Source of the DNA: Streptomyces chartreusis NRRL 3882
Lineage (GTDB): Bacteria; Actinomycetota; Actinomycetes; Streptomycetales; Streptomycetaceae
DNA length: 64,000 nucleotides
Direction: 5' to 3'
NCBI RefSeq assembly: GCF_900236475.1
Contig: NZ_LT963352.1
Location: forward strand, 3,844,001 to 3,908,000
Both the position numbers and the translations under genes were made by a program. This document shows, piece after piece, positions 16,322-24,518 of this stretch. A model generated the notes under the pieces. It saw nothing but the letters and a program-made list of their open reading frames with translations. It was not told the origin of the DNA and ran no database searches. Numbering within the stretch: the stretch's first letter is position 1; each line of letters begins with the position of its first letter.

Positions 16322-18085
16322 TTATCGGGCGGCGATGACGTTCAGGTAGCCCATCATTCCGGTGTCCTCGTGTCCGGTGATGTGGCAGTGGAAGAACCAT
16401 TTCCCGGTGAAGTCGGTGAAGCGGATCCGGATCACCACTTTTCCGGGCTTTCCGTTGACTGCGTGGGGGACGCTCACGCCGTCCATGTAGTCGGCGTGGG
16501 GCTGGGCGACGCCGTTCACGCTGAGGACCTGGAACGGCGCGACGTGGAGATGGAACGGATGATTCTGCTGAGCCTTGTTCGTGAGCGTCCATTCTTCGAC
16601 CGTTCCGAGAGTGGCCGGTTCAGCGAAAGTCGGTTTCGTGTGGTCGAACAGCTTGCCGTTGATCCAGAAGTTGTTGCCGCGGTCGTCGTTCAGGACGATG
16701 CTTCGGGATCGGGCGATGGGTTCTTTGGACAGATCGGGGTGGGATCCGGGAAGCGGACCGGTGATCTGGGGCGAGGTGGCCATGCCCGGCCGTCCTGCGG
16801 TGGCGGCCGGCCCCGCATTCCCGCTGTCCTTCTGGACGTTGACCTTCATGAGGGGGGTGTCGGGGTATTCGTCGCCGGCACCGTTGAAGGGGTCGGGCCC
16901 GGTCTTGTGGGCGAGGGTTCTGAGCCAGGTCGATCCGGTGGCTCCGGCGGTCACCAGGACGTCGAAGCGTCTGCCGGGCGGCATCAGAAGGTGCTTGGCC
17001 CGGGCCGGCGCCGCGGCGGGAATCCCGTCCTGGTTGACGACGGTGAAGGTGCCGCCGTCGAGCTGGAGGTCGTAGGCGATGGCGTAGCCTTCGTTGGCGA
17101 TGCGCCACAGCTGGGTTTCCCCGGCCTTCATGGTCAGCGTGGGCTGGTATTGGCCGTTGACCAGCCGGACCGTCGGCTCTGCGGGCTCGAGGACCCCGTC
17201 GGGGTAGACGATCGAGCTGGATGAGCTGATCTGGGTGTCCTTGAGCGCCAAGGTGTGAGCGGTGATCCCGCGGTAGGCCGGTGGCAGAGTTTCGCGGCTG
17301 TCCCCGACGATGATGGTTCCCGACAGCCCCGCCCCGATCTGGCTCTCAGTTCCATTGCAGCGAACGTTCGCGGGTGCGGGGCTCTTCGCGGGTGCGGGGC
17401 TCATCGTCATCCCCGGCATCGGACGGCCGTTCCCGTCGCACATCTCGTGGTCGTGGTACCAGTACGTTCCGGGTTCCTGGTTGGCGGGAATGTCGAGGTG
17501 GTAGGTCTGAATCTGCCCCGGCTTAACGGACAGGTCGATGTTGTCCGCGCTTCCCTTCGGGGACAGGTGCATCCCGTGGTAGTGCAGGTTGGTTGACGTG
17601 CCAAGGTGATTGGCCAGTTTCAAGGTGACACGCTGGCCTGGAACCACATGGAGGGTCGGCCCGACGAGACTTCCGTTGTAGGTCTCCGCGAGGACCTTCT
17701 TGCCCGAGATCATCACCTCTTTCTGCACCGCAGTCAGCTGGACCGTCAGCTCCTTCGGGGTCGCCGTGTTGAGGTCGGGCGGTTCCACCAGCGCAGCGCC
17801 GGGAACCATGCCGGCCGCCTGCTCTTTGGTCGTCGGCAGCAACTTTCCCTTGGGCGGCGCGGGCGGCAGTCCGGTAAACGCCGGATCTGGCTCTCCGGTA
17901 GCCGCCGGGTGCGAGTGCGGCTCTGCGCTCTGGCAGCCTGCGAGGCAGACGGACAAGAGAGCGGCCGCGACAGCGACTGCTCCGAGGCGGGTGACGCGCG
18001 ATCGAGGCGCGGTCGAGCGTGCGGACAAAAGGCTTTCCTCACTGGGCGGCGGAGCAGATGCGCTCCTCCTGAACGGGAAGAACAT
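16322..18085 (-). CDS. Exported multicopper oxidase lipoprotein
   Basis: 587 residues. The N-terminus has a basic region, a hydrophobic stretch and a lipobox (LLSVCLAGC), so the enzyme is probably anchored outside the membrane. All four copper-ligand motifs are present: HYHGMH, YWYHDH, HPFHLH, and HCHITGHEDTGMM at the C-terminus, which supplies the type 1 copper Cys, His and Met. This is a complete three-cupredoxin-type oxidase (laccase/CueO/bilirubin oxidase-like) using oxygen to oxidise phenols or metals; the exact substrate cannot be told. ATG 18085 was chosen; a TTG just before it is possible. Neighbours (DoxX, ArsC debris) suggest a former stress- or metal-response cassette. Confidence 0.9.
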   Translation of the reverse strand: MFFPFRRSASAPPPSEESLLSARSTAPRSRVTRLGAVAVAAALLSVCLAGCQSAEPHSHPAATGEPDPAFTGLPPAPPKGKLLPTTKEQAAGMVPGAALVEPPDLNTATPKELTVQLTAVQKEVMISGKKVLAETYNGSLVGPTLHVVPGQRVTLKLANHLGTSTNLHYHGMHLSPKGSADNIDLSVKPGQIQTYHLDIPANQEPGTYWYHDHEMCDGNGRPMPGMTMSPAPAKSPAPANVRCNGTESQIGAGLSGTIIVGDSRETLPPAYRGITAHTLALKDTQISSSSSIVYPDGVLEPAEPTVRLVNGQYQPTLTMKAGETQLWRIANEGYAIAYDLQLDGGTFTVVNQDGIPAAAPARAKHLLMPPGRRFDVLVTAGATGSTWLRTLAHKTGPDPFNGAGDEYPDTPLMKVNVQKDSGNAGPAATAGRPGMATSPQITGPLPGSHPDLSKEPIARSRSIVLNDDRGNNFWINGKLFDHTKPTFAEPATLGTVEEWTLTNKAQQNHPFHLHVAPFQVLSVNGVAQPHADYMDGVSVPHAVNGKPGKVVIRIRFTDFTGKWFFHCHITGHEDTGMMGYLNVIAAR

Positions 18086-18376
18086 CAAGACCCCGAATCG
18101 GGCGCCTGGCCTTCGTGGCGGTGGCCTTCCTGACCGTGGCCTTCCCAGGGGTTCTTGGGGAGTCCTCGGGGCTTGGAAGAAGGGCTGTAGGGCCCCTCAT
18201 GGCGTGGTCGTCCTGGAGTCGGACTCAAGACTCGAACAGGAGACGGTGGAAAGGGATCCGGCACCTGGCCGGAACCACCCCGCCGATCGGCGGGGCTGAA
18301 GCGGAAGATCGGCGGATGCCAGCCGCCCCGTCACGCATCGAAGCTGGAGTTGCACGAAGCGAATGGAGCGATGGTC
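18086..18376. other. Divergent spacer with an 18-bp palindrome
   Basis: About 290 bases between the multicopper oxidase and doxX starts. It contains the perfect palindrome CCCCGCCGATCGGCGGGG (18278-18295), which could be a regulator site or a hairpin in the doxX leader. I do not see a copper-repressor (CsoR) type box, and there is no supported gene. Confidence 0.4.
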
Positions 18377-18844
18377 ATGCATGTCGGATTGCTGGGGTTG
18401 CGGGTGTTCTTCGGGCTGGTTCTGGCCTCGCATGGGGCGCAGAAGCTGTTCGGGTGGTTCGGGGGCGACGGGGTTGCGGGGACCGCCGCGGCGTTCGAAA
18501 CGATGGGGTTTCAGCCGGGGAGGCCCTTTGCGGTGATCGCGGGGCTGACTGAAATGAGTGGCGGGCTGCTGCTGGCCGCTGGTCTGGCGTTCCCGCTGGC
18601 CACGGCCATGGTCATCGGGGTGATGATCAATGCGGTCAACGCCTCGTGGGGGTCCGGGTTCTACGAGGGGACCGAGACGCCGATGCTCTTCGCGGCCGTC
18701 GCCGTGGCGCTCGCCTTCACCGGGCCGGGACGCTACGCACTGGACGCTGGACGTCCCTGGCAGCGCACCGGCACACGGTGGGCGCTCGGGTCGGTCGGTC
18801 TCGGTGTGGCGACAGCCCTGCTGACCCTGTTGATCAAGGGTTAG
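18377..18844 (+). CDS. DoxX family membrane protein
   Basis: 155 residues with four hydrophobic segments. The DoxX hallmarks are present: LRVFFGLVLASHGAQKLFGW at the start, FAVIAGLTEMSGGLLLAAGL in the second segment, and a GFYEGTETPMLFAAVAVALA segment. ATG 18377 has GGAG 8 bases upstream; an in-frame ATG at 18371 is also possible but too close to it. DoxX-type proteins are linked to oxidative and thiol stress or act as small quinone-associated membrane subunits; the precise role is unknown. It is divergent from the multicopper oxidase. Confidence 0.88.
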   Translation: MHVGLLGLRVFFGLVLASHGAQKLFGWFGGDGVAGTAAAFETMGFQPGRPFAVIAGLTEMSGGLLLAAGLAFPLATAMVIGVMINAVNASWGSGFYEGTETPMLFAAVAVALAFTGPGRYALDAGRPWQRTGTRWALGSVGLGVATALLTLLIKG

Positions 18845-19128
18845 ATCTTGACCCCGGCCAGGTGGCCCAGGGCGACAAGCACGATCACCGACGGCAGATC
18901 GTCGACAGCGATCTTCGACCGAATCTCCACTGCTTCTGGCTCAGACCACCGCCAAGACTGTTTCACAGGTCCTCGCTCGTGAAACACCCGGCCGCCCGGC
19001 GGTCCACCTGCGGCGACCATGTTTCATGAGTCGTTGCAAACGACTGGACGTCTGAAGCACCCTCAGGAAACAGTCCGGGCTTGTGAGCGACGACTTCAAG
19101 CGCGTGGAATCGCACGACTGCCCCCCCG
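18845..19128. other. Gene debris with no recognisable intact gene
   Basis: A 59-codon minus-strand frame (19020 to 18841, ending VIVLVALGHLAGVKI) runs out of this stretch and overlaps the doxX stop. I do not recognise it and no ribosome-binding site is evident. The rest shows short open frames without family resemblance. Lower GC patches and flanking gene tails suggest accumulated deletion scars. Confidence 0.35.
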
Positions 19129-19263
19129 GGTAAGCGGTACCTCGACTGGAACCTCGACGACCCCGCCGACAAAACCGCTGCCGACGTCCGCCCCATCCGC
19201 GATGAAATCGAACGCCGCGTCCGCGGACTCCTCGACGAGCTCGACGCCCTGGCACAGCCCGTG
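19129..19263 (+). pseudogene. C-terminal fragment of an ArsC-type arsenate reductase (LMW-PTP fold)
   Basis: The frame from 19129 reads GKRYLDWNLDDPADKTAADV, then a RPIRDEIERRVRGLLDEL segment. This is the C-terminal 45 residues of thioredoxin-coupled ArsC proteins, in which PGKRYEDW precedes the final helix. The N-terminal P-loop, catalytic Cys and start are missing, and the frame breaks just before GKRY within a run of seven C. It cannot be functional. An arsenate-resistance gene near a multicopper oxidase is consistent with a decayed metal-resistance cassette. Confidence 0.6.
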
Positions 19264-19373
19264 ACAACGTACGCGCCCACATCCCCGACGCCCTCCGACT
19301 CGCCGCCTCCGGAAAGGTCACCCCCGAACGGGTCGTCTGCGTGGGGCGACGCTGCGTCATGATCAGCGCATGA
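19263..19373 (+). pseudogene. C-terminal fragment resembling zinc alcohol dehydrogenase
   Basis: In a second frame, directly after the ArsC fragment, the sequence reads DNVRAHIPDALRLAASGKVT followed by PERVV. This resembles the C-terminal helix region of medium-chain alcohol dehydrogenases (HIPDALxLAASGxVxPExV). It stops at TGA 19371-19373, overlapping the vanX-like start. Only some 25 residues are family-like and no start exists, so it is a tail fragment. The assignment is tentative. Confidence 0.35.
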
Positions 19374-20023
19374 CCGAGATCGTGCTGATGTCAGATCCCA
19401 GAGTCGCGGCAGTCCCCGTCGTCGACTGCGGTGAAGAGCTGCTCGACGTCAGGGCGGGGAAGTCCATTGCCGTCGACCCACGGAGGGAAGACGGGGCGGG
19501 CGCCTAGGCGCACCTGCGGGAGGGGGTCCTGTCCCGCCTTCTGAAAGCTCAGGAGTTGCTGCCGGACGGCGTTCGTCTGTTGTTCGTCGAGGGGTACCGG
19601 CCGTCCGCCCTCCAGCGTCTCTACTTCGAGCGGTACTCCGGCGCACTGCGGGCGGACCACCCCGACTGGTCGGCGGAACGGGTGCGTGACGCCGCGAGCC
19701 GCTACGTGTCACCGCCGGAGATAGCTCCCCACAGTGCCGGCGCGGCGGTCGACCTGACCCTCATGTCCGCCGACGGGCGGGAACTCGACATGGGGACGCG
19801 GGTGAACGCCAATCCGGAGGAGAGCGACGGCGCCTGCTATACGCACGCCCCCGACGTCCCGCCCGCAGCACGCGGCAACCGGCGGCTCCTCGGCGACGCG
19901 CTGACGGCCGCGGGCCTGGTCAACTACCCGACGGAATGGTGGCACTGGTCGTACGGCGACCGGTACTGGGCCCTTGCCACCGGCGCGGAGCACGCGATCT
20001 ACGGCGCCTGTGAGCGGACTTGA
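19370..20023 (+). pseudogene. VanX-type D-alanyl-D-alanine dipeptidase interrupted by an in-frame TAG
   Basis: From ATG 19370 the frame reads MTEIVLMSDPRVAAVPVVDC, as VanX-like dipeptidases begin. It meets TAG at 19505-19507 (codon 46) and then continues in the same frame with HLREGVLSRLLKAQELLPDG. The C-terminal part keeps the enzyme's motifs: LFVEGYRP, the zinc-binding HSAGAAVDLTLM, and the catalytic/zinc PTEWWHWSYG near the end. Relatives have a tyrosine at the stop position, so one base change (TAC/TAT to TAG) explains it. Restart at TTG 19556 would lose the first 62 residues. It is read as a recent pseudogene unless the base is a sequencing error. Confidence 0.75.
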
Positions 20024-20134
20024 GTCATGACGCCCCGAAGGATCCAGAAGAAGGATGAGGCAGCCCCGGGGAGGGCAGTACGTGTACTGGGCGCGGGCGA
20101 CTCCCGTGCCGTGTCGCCGACCTGGGGGGAACTC

Positions 20135-20941
20135 ATGCGCGATCTCGCGGACTCGATCGAATCGATGGAGCAGCTCGCCACCGTGTGGCGGGTCATGGTG
20201 CTCGACCGGGATCCGCAGGCGGACGTCCGCGATCTGCCGGGGATCGCCGTCCGCTGGGCCGACTGCCGGTTCGCCTTCTGGAACTGCGTCACGCTGACCG
20301 AACCCGGCACCACCGCCGGGCTGCTGAAGCAGCGGCTGAACGAGGTCGCGGAGATCATGCGGTCGAAGAAGTGCCCCGGTTTTCTGTGGGTCTTCGAGGA
20401 TCTGCTGGACGACGAGGCGCGCGCGGGGCTGGGGGACGCCGCCGAGCGAGCCGGGCTCGTGCACGCCTTTCCCGGTACGGGCATGGCGGGGAATCTGCTG
20501 CCCCTTCCCGAACCCGCCCACCCCGACCTGACGTTCGTACGCGTGACCACCGACGAGCAGCTGCGGGCCTTCGCCGACATCAACTCGCGTGCCTACGGCT
20601 TCCCGTTGGAGGACGGCCGTGACGGTCTCGGCCGCTCCTCGATCTGGAAGAGCCAGGTGCACGCCTACCTGGGCGTGCGCGCCGACGGCACCCCCGTGAC
20701 CTGCGCCGCCACCGTCGAGGCCGACGGCCGCCTCTTCGTGCTGCTCGTCGCCACCGATCCGGCGTGGGAGCGCCGGGGATACGGAGAGGCCGTGACGCGG
20801 AAGGCCCTGTACGAGGGTGGCCGGGCCACCGGGCTGACCCGGGCGACCCTGCACGCCACCGCCGCGGGCGCGCCCGTGTATCCGCGCATCGGCTTCGAGG
20901 CGAACTCCCCGATGCACTTCTTCGCCCTCGCAGAGGCCTGA
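20135..20941 (+). CDS. GNAT family N-acetyltransferase
   Basis: 268 residues. The C-terminal half is a GNAT fold: RLFVLLVATDPAWERRGYGE holds the acetyl-CoA pyrophosphate loop (R-R-G-Y-G), followed by a helix and the HATAAGAPVYPRIGFE motif typical of the last strands. The N-terminal 130 residues have no motif I know. ATG 20135 is preferred because GGGGGGA lies 4 bases upstream and the preceding in-frame sequence is unlike any family. It starts 111 bases after the broken dipeptidase gene. The acceptor substrate is unknown. Confidence 0.85.
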   Translation: MRDLADSIESMEQLATVWRVMVLDRDPQADVRDLPGIAVRWADCRFAFWNCVTLTEPGTTAGLLKQRLNEVAEIMRSKKCPGFLWVFEDLLDDEARAGLGDAAERAGLVHAFPGTGMAGNLLPLPEPAHPDLTFVRVTTDEQLRAFADINSRAYGFPLEDGRDGLGRSSIWKSQVHAYLGVRADGTPVTCAATVEADGRLFVLLVATDPAWERRGYGEAVTRKALYEGGRATGLTRATLHATAAGAPVYPRIGFEANSPMHFFALAEA

Positions 20942-20956
20942 CGCGGGTCTCCCGGC

Positions 20957-20975
20957 GGCGCGTGCCGCACGCGCC
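20957..20975. terminator. Hairpin between convergent GNAT and LacI-family genes
   Basis: GGCGCGTG / CACGCGCC stem of 8 bp with a CCG loop, 15 bases past the GNAT stop and 16 bases before the regulator stop on the other strand. Confidence 0.6.
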
Positions 20976-20991
20976 CCCGCCCCGCGTCACC

Positions 20992-22068
20992 TCACTCCCC
21001 GGGTGCCGGCCCGCCGGTCCGCTCCCCCTCGTCCCGGGCCCGGGACCGGGCCACCGGCGCGGTCGTCGCCCGCGGGATCACATACGTCGGCAGCACGACG
21101 TGCCGCACGTGATCCGCCTCGGGGTCGTCGATGAGCTTCAGGGCCAGCTCCCCGGCCTCCCGGCCCATGTCCGACGGTGACTGGGCGACCGTGGACAGGT
21201 CGAACCAGTCGGCCAGCGGCTGGTCGTCGAAGCCGAGGACGGAGATCCGCTCGGGTACGGCGACCTGCGTCCTGCGCAGGTTCCAGATGAGGGCGACGGC
21301 GAGCTCGTCCTGCTCGGCGAAGACGGCGGTGGGCGGCTCGCGCAGGCTGAGCAGCATGCCGAGCACCTCGGCGGCGGCACGCTTGTCACCGACCCGCGTG
21401 GACACCACCAGGTCGTCGTCGAGCGGGACCCCCGCTTCGGTCAGCGCCTGCTGGTAGCCCAGCAGCCGTTCGTCGGAGCTGAAGGAGAAGCCGCTCGCGC
21501 CCGCGGTCTGGACGAAGGCGATCCGGCGGTGGCCGAGGTTGAGCAGGTGCCGGGTGCCGTGCAGGGCGCCGGCCACGTCGTCGACGTAGACGCTGGGCCG
21601 TCCCTGGACGTGCTGGCTGACGTAGATCACCGGCATGTCGAGGTCGTCCAGCCGCGCGGTCTCCTCGTCGGTGAGGTCGAAGGAGAACACCAGGAGCGCG
21701 TCGGCGTTGCGGCGTGCCGGGAGGTGCTCGAAGAACGCGGTGCGCTCGGCCAGGTCGGGGATCTCGTAGACGTTCAGCTGCATGCCGGCCGCCCGCAGCA
21801 GCGGGGCCAGGCTGGACAGGGCGGCTCCCATGAACCAGGAGTTGAGCGTCGGGACCAGCACCGCCACCGTCCCGGTCCGGCCCGTGACGAGGCTTGCGGC
21901 CTGCCGGGACACGGCGAAGTTCAGCTCGCGCGCGGCCTTCTCGACGCGGGCCCGCACCTCCGGCGAGACCGTGGACAGGCCGCGCAGCGTGCGCGAGACG
22001 GTGGATGTGGAGACCCCGGCCCGTTCCGCGACGTCGGCCATCGTGGGGTGCCGTTGAGCTGGAGGCAT
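20992..22068 (-). CDS. LacI family transcriptional regulator
   Basis: 358 residues. The N-terminal HTH and hinge are classic: TMADVAERAGVSTSTVSRTL, then ARELNFAVSRQAASL. The periplasmic-binding-like effector domain follows, with TVAVLVPTLNSWFMGA, SVYVDDVAGALHGTRHLLNL and ISVLGFDDQPLADW. It should repress sugar-related genes and release DNA on binding a sugar. No sugar transporter or glycosidase is adjacent, so its targets lie elsewhere or include itself; a LacI-type palindrome lies 44 bases upstream of its start. Confidence 0.93.
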   Translation of the reverse strand: MPPAQRHPTMADVAERAGVSTSTVSRTLRGLSTVSPEVRARVEKAARELNFAVSRQAASLVTGRTGTVAVLVPTLNSWFMGAALSSLAPLLRAAGMQLNVYEIPDLAERTAFFEHLPARRNADALLVFSFDLTDEETARLDDLDMPVIYVSQHVQGRPSVYVDDVAGALHGTRHLLNLGHRRIAFVQTAGASGFSFSSDERLLGYQQALTEAGVPLDDDLVVSTRVGDKRAAAEVLGMLLSLREPPTAVFAEQDELAVALIWNLRRTQVAVPERISVLGFDDQPLADWFDLSTVAQSPSDMGREAGELALKLIDDPEADHVRHVVLPTYVIPRATTAPVARSRARDEGERTGGPAPGE

Positions 22069-22111
22069 GGGCGGACGGTAACACAGGAATTCGCTCTCCG
22101 ACCCGCCGATG

Positions 22112-22125
22112 TGACAGCGCTTTCA
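22112..22125. promoter_or_regulatory. LacI-family operator-like palindrome
   Basis: TGACAGCGCTTTCA is a 14-bp palindrome with one mismatched pair and the central GCGC typical of Streptomyces LacI-family operators. It lies upstream of the LacI gene. A weaker related sequence, TTGCAAACGTTGTC, is at 22198-22211. Confidence 0.55.
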
Positions 22126-22262
22126 TGCGGATGCGACGCGAATGGGCAGCGATTACTCCCACGTAATGCATCTGCTTCGGCATGGCACGCCCCTGGCTTG
22201 CAAACGTTGTCCCACCGGCCTCGGCGAAGGTGGCCGGACGCCTCACACGGAGCCCGCCGGTG

Positions 22263-23681
22263 TCAGTCGAGTCCCCCGCCCACCGTGAACCCGATCACCG
22301 TCCCGCCCCCTTCCCGCCGGAACGCGAACGGCGCTCCACCGTGCGCGAGTGCCACCTCCCGGACGATGGACAGGCCCAGTCCGGAGCCCGGCAGGGAGCG
22401 GGCGTCGGCGGCGCGGTAGAAGCGGTCGAAGACGCGGTCGAGGTCCTTGTCGGCGATGCCGGGGCCGCGGTCGAGGACCTCGACGCGGATCGTGCCCGGC
22501 CGGGCGGGCCCGGCGACGACGATCTCGACGGGGGCCGTGCCGGCCTGGTCGAACTTCACCGCGTTCTCGACCAGGTTGGACAGCGCCCGGGTCAGCATCC
22601 CGGGCCGTCCGTCGGTGGTGGTGTCGCCGCTCGCACGGAGCAGGATCCGCCGGCCGCTGCGGCGCCGGGCGAGGCCCGCCACCTCCTCCGCGATGTCGGC
22701 GACGTTCACCCGCTGCGGCGGCTCGGTGTCGGACTGCCCGGCCGCGAGGTCGACGAGCTCGTTGACCAGGTCGGTCAGCTCCCGGGCCTCCTGGCCCAGA
22801 TCGGCGACCAGTTCCTCGCGGGACCCGGGCGGGAGTTCGTCGATCCGGCGGAGCAGGGAGATGTTCGTACGCAGGGAGGTCAAGGGCGTACGGAGCTCAT
22901 GGCCCGCGTCCTGGACCAGGCGGCGCTGGTCCTCCTCGGACTGGGCGAGCCGCCCCAGCATGCGGTCGAAGGCCCGGCCCAGCCGGCCCACCTCGTCGTG
23001 ACCGGCGACGGGCACCTGGATGCCGAGCCGGCGGGTGCGGGCGACGTCCTCGGCGGCGTCGGTCAGGACGACCAGGCGGCGCGTGATCCGCCGGGCCAGC
23101 CACCAGCCGAACAGGCCGGCGGCGATCACGACGGCGGCCATCAGCAGGAGCGTCCGCCGCTGGAGCGCCCGCAGCAGGTCCTCGACGTCGCTGAACTCCT
23201 GCGCGACCTGCACCGCGCCCCGGCCGCCGCCGAGGGAGACGGTCGCGACGCGGTAGACGTCGTTGCCCACGTCGACGTCCTTGTGCTCGGCCACCCGCCC
23301 GGACGTCGCAGCCCCGGCGATCCGTACGTCGGCGCCGGTGACCGGCAGCCCGGGGCTGCCCGGGTCGACGACATGGCCGTCCGGGCCGAGCACCTGCACA
23401 TCGGTACGGGCGGGCCGGACGAGGTCGTGGCCCGGCGCGGCGGACGAGAAGTCGCCGGGCGTCATGCGGTTCTGCCGCACCTCGTCGCGCAGGTCCTGCA
23501 CGACCTCGGCGAACACGGTCTGCTGGTCCACCCGCACGAGCCGGGCGGCAGCGCTGTACGACAGGATGCCGACCAGGATCGTCACGGCCGCCGTCACCGC
23601 CGCGAACGACACCGCGAACGTGGTGCGCAGCGAGACCAGCTTCGGCCGCCGCCCGCCCACCAGCCGGCGGAGGCGGCTCAC
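22263..23681 (-). CDS. Membrane sensor histidine kinase
   Basis: 472 residues. Two membrane segments (about 20-42 and 172-192) flank an extracytoplasmic sensor domain of about 130 residues. A HAMP linker follows, then the phospho-acceptor helix DAGHELRTPLTSLRTNISLL and the catalytic domain (N box LVENAVKF, G1 DRGPGI, F box FDRFYR, G2 GSGLGLSIV). Its GTG start directly abuts the response-regulator stop, so the two are translated in tandem. Architecture is MprB/CseC-like; the signal sensed is unknown. Confidence 0.94.
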   Translation of the reverse strand: MSRLRRLVGGRRPKLVSLRTTFAVSFAAVTAAVTILVGILSYSAAARLVRVDQQTVFAEVVQDLRDEVRQNRMTPGDFSSAAPGHDLVRPARTDVQVLGPDGHVVDPGSPGLPVTGADVRIAGAATSGRVAEHKDVDVGNDVYRVATVSLGGGRGAVQVAQEFSDVEDLLRALQRRTLLLMAAVVIAAGLFGWWLARRITRRLVVLTDAAEDVARTRRLGIQVPVAGHDEVGRLGRAFDRMLGRLAQSEEDQRRLVQDAGHELRTPLTSLRTNISLLRRIDELPPGSREELVADLGQEARELTDLVNELVDLAAGQSDTEPPQRVNVADIAEEVAGLARRRSGRRILLRASGDTTTDGRPGMLTRALSNLVENAVKFDQAGTAPVEIVVAGPARPGTIRVEVLDRGPGIADKDLDRVFDRFYRAADARSLPGSGLGLSIVREVALAHGGAPFAFRREGGGTVIGFTVGGGLD

Positions 23682-24401
23682 TCAGTCCTCCCGCAGCACG
23701 TAACCCACGCCACGCACCGTGTGGATCAGCAGGGGCGCGTCCGGCTCGTCGAGCTTGCGGCGCAGATAGCCGACGTAGACGGCGAGGTTCTTCGAGCCGG
23801 GGCCGAAGTCGTAGCCCCAGATGCGGTCGTAGATCGTCGAGTGGTCGAGGACGATGCCCGCGTTGCGGACCAGCAGCTCCAGCAGTTCGAACTCGGTGCG
23901 GGTCAGCTCCAGCTCGCGCGCGCCCCGCCAGGCCCGGCGCGCCTGGGGGTCCATGCGGATGCCGGCCGCCTCGATGAACCGCTCCGGGAGCGGCTTGGGC
24001 GCCTCGGCCGCCGGTGTGCTCCCGGCGCCCACCGGGCTGGTGCGGCGCAGCAGGGCGCGCAGCCGGGCGAAGACCTCCTCCACGTCGAAGGGCTTCACCA
24101 CGTAGTCGTCGGCGCCCGCGTCCAGGCCGGCGATCCGGTCGGCGGTCTCCACGAGGGCGGTCAGCATCAGGATCGGCGTCCGGTCGCCCTCGGCGCGCAG
24201 CACGCGGCACACCTGGAGCCCGTCGATGCCGGGCATCATCACGTCCAGGACGAGGACGTCCGGACGGTTGCGGTGGGCCTGCGCCAGTGCCTCGACACCG
24301 TCGGCGACCGCCATGACCTGGTAACCCTCCAGGGTCAGGGCGCGCTCCAGGGCGTTGCGGATGGCGCGGTCGTCTTCGGCGAGCAGCACTGTTTGGGACA
24401 C
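23682..24401 (-). CDS. OmpR/PhoB-type response regulator
   Basis: 239 residues from GTG 24401 (VSQTVLLAEDDRAIRN). The receiver domain has the acidic pair EDD, the phospho-acceptor Asp in VLVLDVMMPGIDGL, and the Lys in DDYVVKPFDVEEVF. An extended linker of about 30 residues precedes the winged-helix DNA-binding domain (LTRTEFELLELLVRNAG, ending KLDEPDAPLLIHTVRGVGYV). Partner of the kinase encoded immediately downstream. Confidence 0.94.
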   Translation of the reverse strand: MSQTVLLAEDDRAIRNALERALTLEGYQVMAVADGVEALAQAHRNRPDVLVLDVMMPGIDGLQVCRVLRAEGDRTPILMLTALVETADRIAGLDAGADDYVVKPFDVEEVFARLRALLRRTSPVGAGSTPAAEAPKPLPERFIEAAGIRMDPQARRAWRGARELELTRTEFELLELLVRNAGIVLDHSTIYDRIWGYDFGPGSKNLAVYVGYLRRKLDEPDAPLLIHTVRGVGYVLRED

Positions 24402-24518
24402 GCGTCCAGTGTGCCCCGGCGCCGGGCCTACGGGGTCGGATGAGCTGCGCCGGAGCGTCCTTCTTACTGCCCTCTCACCAGGGGTCACGCAACCGCGGCC
24501 CGGGGGCCTACCGTCCTC

